11,957 nucleotides of DNA. Source: Pedobacter sp. (GTDB lineage: Bacteria > Bacteroidota > Bacteroidia > Sphingobacteriales > Sphingobacteriaceae). Shown piece by piece: positions 7,074 to 11,957 of the stretch. Below the pieces are notes generated by a model. The model saw only the letters and a program-made list of their open reading frames with translations. It searched no databases and was not told the DNA's origin. Made by a program: the position numbers and the translations under genes. Location of the stretch: the NCBI GenBank assembly GCA_030149995.1, contig JASLGV010000082.1:1-11957 (forward strand). Direction: 5' to 3'. Position 1 is the first letter of the stretch. Every line of letters begins with the position of its first letter.

Positions 7074-7712
7074 TTAAATGCCCAGGGCATGTTTATATTC
7101 CAATACTTTTTGTTGTGGGTTTTCGGCGCTTAAAATTCCGGAGATAACAGCCACACCATCAAAAGGGGTATTTTGTTTAAGTGTAAGGATGTTTTGTGGG
7201 GTAATACCGCCTGAAACAAACAGCGGCATTTGGGTAAGCCTGCGTGCCTGTTGTACGGTAGCGGGCATAACGCGGCTGCAACTGCCTGCGGAGGGTGAAG
7301 GGTACATGGCACAAAAGGATATGTAATCTAATTGGTTTGCCATTGCCCAGTGTAGGTTGCCAAGCTCGTCTGTACAGGTAATGCCGGCTATAAATGCTTG
7401 TCCTAAGGTTTGTTTGATGTGCTCAAAATCTGCCGGTATTTCATCAAAATGTACACCTTGTAAATACGGACTTTGCTTAAGCAATAGCCAGTTTTCATTA
7501 ATAAGCAGCGGTACATGATGCGTTTGGCACCGCTGCCCCAGTTTTTCTATATAGGCCAGTTTATCTGTTTCTGGCGGCCAGTTGTTCCAGATTTGTACCG
7601 CTTGTATTCCGGCGGTAAGGGCGGCTTCAAGTTTATTACAGAGCAATTCCAGGTCCGCTGCGGGATTGAGCACGAGATAGATGCCGCCTGTTATCTTTAA
7701 GTTCTTATTCAT
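7074..7712 (-). CDS. ThiE/TenI-fold protein (thiamine-phosphate-synthase-like, degenerate active site)
   Basis: This 212-residue TIM-barrel protein belongs to the thiamine-phosphate synthase/TenI superfamily: GIYLVLNP, AGIQAVQIW, VPLLINEN, GVHF, LDYISF, and the phosphate-binding PLFVSGGITPQN...FDGVAVISGIL at the end. Several residues conserved in ThiE are missing. The QLREK-type Arg and Lys are replaced by QIWNN (40-44), the IND acidic residue is Glu (INEN, 71-74), and the PTxTK loop reads PSPSAGS (138-144). The TenI histidine is not obvious either. The fold and phosphate cup remain but the chemistry may differ. The start at 7712 overlaps the stop of the upstream gene as TAATG, which indicates translational coupling; an ATG at 7721, three codons upstream, is possible. 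The TPP riboswitch upstream supports a thiamine link. Confidence 0.82.
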   Translation of the reverse strand: MNKNLKITGGIYLVLNPAADLELLCNKLEAALTAGIQAVQIWNNWPPETDKLAYIEKLGQRCQTHHVPLLINENWLLLKQSPYLQGVHFDEIPADFEHIKQTLGQAFIAGITCTDELGNLHWAMANQLDYISFCAMYPSPSAGSCSRVMPATVQQARRLTQMPLFVSGGITPQNILTLKQNTPFDGVAVISGILSAENPQQKVLEYKHALGI

Positions 7713-8764
7713 TATTTCCATCCGTTTTTAAGGGCATTGAAAAAGGCACCCCAATAGGCATCTTTGGCAAAGTATGGCAGTTCTTTTTCAATACCGTTTT
7801 CGATCAGTTTATAACCACTTCCTGGCGGGGTAAAGACACCTGCTATGCTGCTGCGAATGCCTTGTTGTTCTAATCGTTGCATAACCTGGGGGGCGTTTTC
7901 TTGTTGAACAGCCATAACCATGCTGCCGGCACCGATGCAATAGCGGCTGTCTATATGGAAAAGGCTGCAGATTTCTTGCTGTGCATACCCCATTGGCAGG
8001 CTTTCATTATAGACTTCTACGCCGTTGCCGGAGGCGATGGCCATTTCGTAAATGGCACCCAGCACGCCGCCTTCGGTTACATCGTGCATGGCAGTTACTT
8101 CGGTATGGCGGTGGGTTGTGCCGGCTGCAGTAAGGCCATCTTGTAAAGAGGAGGTCTGATAAAAAAGGGCGCAGCCCTGCTGGTAGACTTCTGTTCCGAG
8201 TTTATTCTGTACAGTTTGCGGGAAACTCATGGCCAGGATGGCTGCCGAAGAGAGGCCACATTCTTTGGTTACCAGGATTACGTTACCGGCTTCGGCTTTG
8301 CTGCTTAAGAGGATTTGCGGGAGCGGTGCGGTGAGCAGCATGGTACCGCCACCGGCAATGGTGGAGTTTTGACCTTGGATGCTTCCGGTATGTCCGCCGG
8401 TAATGGCAATGCCGATGTTTTGGCAATATTGGTGGATGTGGTTCCAGTAGGTCTCGAAATCTGCTTCGGTTAGGGTTGGGGGCAGGTTTAAAACCATCTG
8501 GGCATACATGGGTGCAAAACCAGTGGTGGCCATGTCGTTGGCCATGAGCTGAACGGAAAGCCAGGCAGATTCCTGTAAACCCAGCGAAGGAATCAGTGAA
8601 AGGGGATCGCTGGTTAGGGCGAGGCCCTGGTTGCCTGGCAGCTCAATGAGTGATACATCGAGTCCAAATGCGGGTCCGCTCAAAACCTCTTTTCTTGAGT
8701 GTCCGCAATGGGGGCGTATAAACTGCTCAAAGCCCTGGTTTGATATTTTTCCTGACAGTGCCAT
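7712..8764 (-). CDS. AIR synthase-related (PurM/HypE-like) ATP-binding protein
   Basis: This 350-residue protein belongs to the PurM/HypE/ThiL/SelD superfamily, which uses ATP to phosphorylate or activate small molecules. The N-terminal domain shows FGLDVSLIEL (34-42) in the position of the usual GxGDDAAV strand, ALTSDPLSL (49-57), and VQLMANDMATTGFAP (71-85). ITGGHTG (121-127) is typical of HypE-like members. The C-terminal domain has MHDVTEGGVLGAIYEMA (226-242), matching the HypE D-x-T-x-GG motif. It lacks the C-terminal PRIC-type Cys of HypE, ending in KNGWK, and no hydrogenase genes are nearby. The frame is open to 8866, but that would overlap the methyltransferase by 97 nt. The ATG at 8764 lies 5 nt after that stop, behind AAAGAG. 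ThiL, the thiamine-monophosphate kinase, shares this fold, so a role in phosphorylating a thiamine-related compound is possible (inference). Confidence 0.85.
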   Translation of the reverse strand: MALSGKISNQGFEQFIRPHCGHSRKEVLSGPAFGLDVSLIELPGNQGLALTSDPLSLIPSLGLQESAWLSVQLMANDMATTGFAPMYAQMVLNLPPTLTEADFETYWNHIHQYCQNIGIAITGGHTGSIQGQNSTIAGGGTMLLTAPLPQILLSSKAEAGNVILVTKECGLSSAAILAMSFPQTVQNKLGTEVYQQGCALFYQTSSLQDGLTAAGTTHRHTEVTAMHDVTEGGVLGAIYEMAIASGNGVEVYNESLPMGYAQQEICSLFHIDSRYCIGAGSMVMAVQQENAPQVMQRLEQQGIRSSIAGVFTPPGSGYKLIENGIEKELPYFAKDAYWGAFFNALKNGWK

Positions 8765-8769
8765 CTCTT

Positions 8770-9486
8770 TTAATCTAACAGTTTTACATAGAGGCCAAAG
8801 AAATCGCCTACGGGTACAGACCATTGTTGTACGGGGAACCATTTTGGAAGGCCGGTGCAGGTCCATTCGAGGCTGTATTTACGGCCTTGAAGGGCTTCGT
8901 CTATTTTTTGGATGAGCAGGGCGGGTGTATAAAAGGTAGCGGTTACATAGAAGGGATTTTTGCCGAACAGCTGCTGTACGCGTCTGCGCAGCACTTTGGG
9001 CGAATTGCGGTTCATCATACCGAAGGCAATGCCATGCCTGGCTACGCGCGCGGCTTCCCGGATAACCTGTACGGGATTTTTGTAATATTCGAAAGTGGTG
9101 ATGAAGGCCAGGGCATCGAAGGTATGGTCTTTAAAGGGCATAAAATGTGAATCGGCATTAACCAGATCGCCTTTAAATAAGTGTACAGCCTGCCCGAGCA
9201 TAAAGGGCGACAGATCGCCCCCTGTGGCTTCAATACCGATTTCGTGCCACCACCTGGTAAAACGGGTGGTTCCGCATCCAAATTCGAGCAGTTCTTTAAT
9301 TCTGCTGTCTTTGGCAAACAATTGTGCCATTACTTTCTTTTGCCATACTTCTGCGCGTTTGTAACGGCCTTCGTACCATTGCTCGTAGGTATCGGTGTGT
9401 TCACGGTTAAAAAACCATTCTTTTCTGCCTTGCCAGTTGGTAAGGCCATTGGTAAGGAGACCAAAGTTGCTTTTTTGAAGTTCCAT
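8770..9486 (-). CDS. Class I SAM-dependent methyltransferase (type 11-like)
   Basis: This 238-residue protein has the Rossmann methyltransferase core: motif I ELLEFGCGTTRFT (65-77), an acidic second strand GGDLSPFML (89-97), GDLVNADSHFMPFKDHTFDALAF (106-128) leading to motif IV, and FITTFEYYKNP (128-138). The N-terminal ~60 residues (WFFNREHTDTYEQWYEGRYKRAE) form a helical lid common in small-molecule methyltransferases. The C-terminal part after NRNSPKVLRRR (160-170) is aromatic-rich and may shape the substrate site. It is the first gene after the TPP riboswitch and terminator, 5 nt before the HypE-like gene, so thiamine pyrophosphate should control its expression directly. The substrate cannot be told from sequence. 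The Trm112-like protein at the end of the operon is a possible partner. Confidence 0.88.
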   Translation of the reverse strand: MELQKSNFGLLTNGLTNWQGRKEWFFNREHTDTYEQWYEGRYKRAEVWQKKVMAQLFAKDSRIKELLEFGCGTTRFTRWWHEIGIEATGGDLSPFMLGQAVHLFKGDLVNADSHFMPFKDHTFDALAFITTFEYYKNPVQVIREAARVARHGIAFGMMNRNSPKVLRRRVQQLFGKNPFYVTATFYTPALLIQKIDEALQGRKYSLEWTCTGLPKWFPVQQWSVPVGDFFGLYVKLLD

Positions 9487-9510
9487 TTATTCAGAATATT
9501 AAATTAAAAT

Positions 9511-9551
9511 GCCTTGTTTCTGTACGCATAAAGGGGGTACAGAAACAAGGC
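9511..9551 (-). terminator. Riboswitch expression-platform terminator hairpin
   Basis: A perfect 15-bp stem (9511-9525 with 9537-9551) with an 11-nt loop lies between the TPP aptamer and the methyltransferase start. On the minus strand it is followed by ATTTTAATTTAAT. The loop side contains CCCC next to ...GTAC, complementary to the GGGGU at the 5' side of the aptamer, so an alternative pairing can be drawn (inference). The arrangement fits TPP-dependent premature termination. Confidence 0.7.
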
Positions 9552-9593
9552 TATAATGAATAAACGGCGAAAAGCCATGTATAATGAAGCCCA

Positions 9594-9679
9594 TGCATCC
9601 CTACGCCGGTATTATCCGTATCAGGTTTATCGGGTATCATCTCAGCCTTTTAACCATGGTTAAAAAAGCACCCCGTGCA
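9594..9679 (-). ncRNA. TPP (THI-box) riboswitch
   Basis: The minus strand carries the conserved THI-box parts in order: GGGGTGC (9671-9665), CTGAGATGATACCC, ACCTGATACGGATAATACCGGCG, and TAGGGA at the end. A short P1 helix can form between TGCA at 9676-9679 and TGCA at 9594-9597. The variable P3 arm is an 18-nt perfect palindrome (9648-9665, centred on CCATGG). The aptamer lies 108 bp before the methyltransferase start, with a terminator hairpin between. In this class, binding of thiamine pyrophosphate normally switches the downstream genes off. Confidence 0.95.
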
Positions 9680-9688
9680 AGTATGTTG

Positions 9689-9719
9689 CTAAGATAGGTT
9701 ATTTTATGAATCAAACAAA
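9689..9719 (-). promoter_or_regulatory. Likely promoter of the riboswitch operon
   Basis: On the minus strand TTTG (9716-9719) and TATCTTAG (9689-9696) are 19 bp apart, fitting the Bacteroidota pattern TTTG-N19-TAnnTTTG with one mismatch. A start about 6 bp downstream would fall just before the aptamer's first helix at 9679. Confidence 0.5.
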
Positions 9720-9775
9720 CCTGCGCGGGTATTAAACAGTATAAACGTAAAGAAGCGGTTGCGCAGGCTGTTTGA
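9711..9775. repeat. Imperfect inverted repeat followed by a T-run on the + strand
   Basis: TCAAACAAACCTGCGC (9711-9726) and GCGCAGGCTGTTTGA (9761-9775) are near-perfect inverted copies (one indel, one substitution), separated by about 34 nt. Eight T residues follow on the + strand (9776-9783). It lies between the end of the SIP gene and the riboswitch promoter, and its left arm overlaps the TTTG box. It may form the 3' end of the SIP mRNA, though the T-run is on the opposite strand. Confidence 0.5.
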
Positions 9776-9781
9776 TTTTTT

Positions 9782-10474
9782 TTAGTGCCAGAAACCTTTT
9801 ACCCGGATGTTTGCATGGCCAAGTCTTTTTAGCAGGCGGCGGAGTTCCATAACCAGGCGATGGTTGCCGGTTAGGTAGAACCAGGTGTGCGCGGTACAAT
9901 AACCTTGTGCCTGCAGCCAGCTGCTTAATTCATCGCGGCTTGTAAGGGTATTAATGTGTGAGGAAAAGTAATCGCTGAACAGCTCGCCGGTTTGTGAACT
10001 GTTTAACAGGATGGCTCCATCAAAACGGGTGTTGGGTAGGGTAAGCTGTCTGAGGGCGAGCAAATGTGCCATGCTGCTGGCATCGCCCAGGCCTACCACG
10101 AGGTTAGTTGGGTGTGGTGCCTGTTGCGAGCTTTCTATTTTAAGGTATTGAATCTGATCGCCCTTTTGCAATTGCTTTGCCCAGTTGCTGCCCTGTCCGC
10201 TGTGGGTAACATCGATTAACAGGGAGCAGGTGGCGGTTTCGGCATCCCAGCCAAAGGGTGTATAATCTCGGAAGGATAAATTGCCTACACGCATTTTGAT
10301 ATAGGGCACCTGGTTCCACAGGCGCATATCTACCAATGGCAGATGCAGGTCTATTTCGATGATGGTTTCAGATTCCCAGAAACGAACATCAAGCACTCGT
10401 CCGGTTTTTAATAATTGCTGTTCGAAGAACTTTCCGGTTTTTTTTCTGATTTGCTGTAAGATAGATGTTTCCAT
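9782..10474 (-). CDS. Siderophore-interacting protein (SIP/ViuB-like FAD-dependent ferric reductase)
   Basis: This 230-residue protein is of the siderophore-interacting flavoprotein family. The N-terminal FAD-binding barrel includes the flavin motif FRDYTPFGWD (68-77, the family's RxYT) and DVTHSGQGSNWAKQLQKGDQI (88-108), which matches the family's HG-x-GP-xx-WA region. A C-terminal NAD(P)H-binding domain starts with LVVGLGDASSMAHLLALRQL (125-144) and ends in VKGFWH, as in the family's GYW ending. Such enzymes reduce Fe(III)-siderophores in the cytoplasm to release iron. The Gly-Asp-Ala stretch replaces the more usual GDETALPA. An AraC-family regulator gene lies 76 bp upstream on the same strand, a common pairing in Bacteroidota, and the two may form one unit. 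No siderophore receptor gene is in the window. Confidence 0.88.
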   Translation of the reverse strand: METSILQQIRKKTGKFFEQQLLKTGRVLDVRFWESETIIEIDLHLPLVDMRLWNQVPYIKMRVGNLSFRDYTPFGWDAETATCSLLIDVTHSGQGSNWAKQLQKGDQIQYLKIESSQQAPHPTNLVVGLGDASSMAHLLALRQLTLPNTRFDGAILLNSSQTGELFSDYFSSHINTLTSRDELSSWLQAQGYCTAHTWFYLTGNHRLVMELRRLLKRLGHANIRVKGFWH

Positions 10475-10550
10475 GTAGCATATTTTTATAGTTACAAAGA
10501 AACCAGCTTTTAAGGGGTGAAAAAATAGAGGCTTTAGCTGAATGATAGGA

Positions 10551-11405
10551 TTATTTGCGGTATTTCTGTCGGAAGGCGAGGGCAGAGGTACCGGTTACCT
10601 TGCGGAATAAGCGAGAGAAATAGGAGTGATCGGTATAACCCAGGGAATGGGCAATTTCCTTTACATTGAGCTCGCTGTAATACAGGAGGCGTTTAGCTTC
10701 CATCATAACTTCCTGCTGGATCCAGTACAGTACCGAAAAGCCGGTGGTTTTTTTAATTGCTTCGTTTAAATAAGACTCTGATACGTGGAGGCGGCTTGCG
10801 TAGGCAGCCGGGCTTTTGATGGTGCGCAATTCGGTTACGAGCAGGTTTTTAAACTGGTTGCTGAGCTGTACGGGTCTGCTTAATTTTAGATTGTTAACGG
10901 CATGACCGTTATAAGCACAGGCCGCCATAACGAGAAAGGATTTAAGAAGTGTATGGATAATTGTTTTGTAAAACGGGCCTTCGCTGTTCTCGTTAAATTT
11001 TTCGAGCAGGAGTTGCAGGAGGTTGCTGAACTGTTGTTGCTGCACCTTATCAAGGTTGCGGGGTTGCTGCAGCAATAAGCTGCTTTCGAATACGTTCCGG
11101 CATTCGGGTGGTATTAAACTGGTATCGGCAGCGATGTACCAGCCATCGGCCATTTTATTGTCGATGCGGCTGTGTACTTGTGCGGGCATGATGTAAAAAA
11201 GCATGCCGCCGGCTAACTGTACCTCTTCAAAATCGATCATAACCCCGCAATCACCTTGTTCTACCACAAAAAACATGTAATGATCGTCGCGGTGGGCACC
11301 GAGCTTGGCCACTTCATCGCTTACCACATCGCCTGTTTTGAAATATTTGATTTGCAGTCCGAGGTCTGTGCGGTCCTGGAGTAAATGTACAGGGATCTGC
11401 TTCAT
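10551..11405 (-). CDS. AraC-family transcriptional regulator with cupin-like sensor domain
   Basis: This 284-residue protein has an N-terminal cupin-like sensor (HRDDHYMFFVVEQGDCGVMIDFEE and MLFYIMPAQVHS, about 38-79) and a C-terminal AraC DNA-binding domain (about 197-284). The domain has two helix-turn-helix units: AAYASRLHVSESYLNEAIKKTTG, then VKEIAHSLGYTDHSYFSRLFRKVTG, which is the diagnostic second unit. The length is typical. It lies 76 bp upstream of the siderophore-interacting protein on the same strand and probably controls it. The ligand is unknown; its link to iron is inferred only from the neighbour. The start at 11405 is the first Met of the frame before a plausible N-terminus (MKQIPVHLL). 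No Shine-Dalgarno sequence or clear promoter is visible. Confidence 0.92.
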   Translation of the reverse strand: MKQIPVHLLQDRTDLGLQIKYFKTGDVVSDEVAKLGAHRDDHYMFFVVEQGDCGVMIDFEEVQLAGGMLFYIMPAQVHSRIDNKMADGWYIAADTSLIPPECRNVFESSLLLQQPRNLDKVQQQQFSNLLQLLLEKFNENSEGPFYKTIIHTLLKSFLVMAACAYNGHAVNNLKLSRPVQLSNQFKNLLVTELRTIKSPAAYASRLHVSESYLNEAIKKTTGFSVLYWIQQEVMMEAKRLLYYSELNVKEIAHSLGYTDHSYFSRLFRKVTGTSALAFRQKYRK

Positions 11406-11759
11406 GTTGCAAATTAACGATTTTGCAGGTTGTCTTCCAATTGGCTGCTGATAATTTTATTTTTTGAGCGGGGCAGAGGGTGGTCTTTTGACATCTGGTC
11501 TGGCTGGTGTTGATTTCTTTGCTTTTTAAATTACCGAAATAGTTATTTTTTAGGGTTTTGTACATCATTTAACCTGTTTTGCTTATTCAGTTTGTTCAAT
11601 AACCAAAACTTAACGTACAGGCTTATTGATTTATCGGTAATTAACTTATATTCGTTTGTTTGCAAGTTAATCATAGTAAATGGAGCCAGAAACCATTTTA
11701 AAAAACGCGGCGAAATTCCGAAAAGCCTAACGAGTAGGAAATCAATTTAATTAACGCTC
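11406..11759. other. Divergent intergenic region between AraC regulator and LodA-like gene
   Basis: This is 354 bp of AT-rich sequence between divergent genes. I see no RNA gene, strong hairpin or convincing reading frame. TTTG-like boxes are frequent (for example TTCGTTTG near 11651), but none pairs with a second box at 19-21 bp well enough to call a promoter. Both flanking promoters should lie here. Confidence 0.5.
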
Positions 11760-11957
11760 ATGAGTATCAAAATCCATCCATCTATTGGAGTGGCTCGCCT
11801 TGGAAATAGTCTAAGCGAGTTTTGCATTGTTCCGGATGAAATCGGGGGGCTACCTCTGGAATTTAAAAACGGAAAAATTACCCAGGAAAAAGTAAGAAGA
11901 TTTAAGGATAGTAAAGGCCTTATTAAAAGGCAGGGACAACCTTTTAGGCTCTATGAT
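11760..11957 (+). CDS. LodA/GoxA-like CTQ-dependent amine/amino-acid oxidase, 5' end
   Basis: An ATG at 11760 opens a frame of 66 codons that runs off the window; an in-frame stop lies 9 bp upstream, fixing the start region. The product begins MSIKIHPSIGVARLGNS, then EFCIVPDEIG, FKDSKGLIKRQGQPFRLYD. This is the N-terminal signature of LodA-like oxidases, where members read IHPxIGVARxGNS...GRIKRQAxRFRxY. LodA (L-lysine 6-oxidase) and GoxA (glycine oxidase) contain a cysteine tryptophylquinone cofactor made from a Cys and a Trp far downstream, not visible here, and release hydrogen peroxide. They need a flavoprotein partner (LodB/GoxB) for maturation, usually encoded next door. Substrate cannot be told from this fragment. 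Confidence 0.85.
   Translation, partial: MSIKIHPSIGVARLGNSLSEFCIVPDEIGGLPLEFKNGKITQEKVRRFKDSKGLIKRQGQPFRLYD

Noticed and set aside
8765..8866. Longer start for the HypE-like gene at 8866
   Set aside because: It would overlap the methyltransferase by 97 nt and adds a basic, non-family N-terminus. The ATG at 8764 has an AAAGAG leader and a 5-nt gap.
8824..9507. Several + strand frames opposite the methyltransferase
   Set aside because: Antisense shadows of a conserved methyltransferase; their products show no family features.
10475..10550. Separate promoter for the SIP gene in the gap after the AraC gene
   Set aside because: A TTTCTTTG box is present but no TTTG box sits 19-21 bp upstream; only a weak TTTT stretch.
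11314..11568. Minus-strand 84-codon frame overlapping the AraC gene start
   Set aside because: It overlaps the AraC coding start in another frame and has an unstructured, Lys/Thr/Cys-rich composition; it looks like a shadow frame.
11680..11730. A 16-residue reading frame starting MEPETILK
   Set aside because: Too short, no recognisable motif and no ribosome-binding site; cannot be told from chance.

Overview
The window looks like a chromosomal segment of a Bacteroidota genome, most likely Sphingobacteriaceae (Pedobacter/Mucilaginibacter-like). The reasons are: several secreted TlpA-like thioredoxins with an N-terminal DUF4369-type domain, few Shine-Dalgarno sequences before starts, promoters of the TTTG-N19-TAnnTTTG kind, and the family make-up (stand-alone DsbD-alpha domain, AraC plus siderophore-interacting protein, LodA-like oxidase). 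Genus is inference from gene style only.

Left part, + strand (1-6101): a tightly packed envelope gene run. It opens with the 3' part of a Prc/Tsp-type S41 protease, followed by a TlpA-like thioredoxin, a GH19 chitinase-like secreted hydrolase, two more TlpA-like paralogues and, after a 157-bp gap with a perfect 16-bp hairpin, a stand-alone DsbD-alpha-like domain protein. All complete products carry N-terminal signal sequences, so the run probably serves thiol redox and cell-wall or polymer processing in the periplasm.

Middle (6102-6801): non-coding. It holds a 124/125-bp tandem repeat (two full copies and a short third) rich in small hairpins, a strong terminator, and a minus-strand tRNA-Ser(UGA) with its own promoter.

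Right part, - strand (6802-9719): a TPP-riboswitch-controlled operon. In transcription order it has a promoter, the TPP riboswitch, a 15-bp terminator hairpin, a class I SAM methyltransferase, an AIR-synthase/HypE-like ATP-binding protein, a ThiE/TenI-fold protein with eroded catalytic motifs, and a Trm112-like zinc-binding protein. The spacing (5 nt, a TAATG overlap, 11 nt) says the four are made together. The riboswitch ties the set to thiamine, but the combination matches no thiamine pathway I know. This is the best candidate in the window for an undescribed system.

Further right (9782-11405, - strand) are an AraC-family regulator and a siderophore-interacting flavin reductase. At the edge (11760-end, + strand) is the start of a LodA-like cysteine-tryptophylquinone oxidase gene, recognised from its N-terminal motif and cut by the window.
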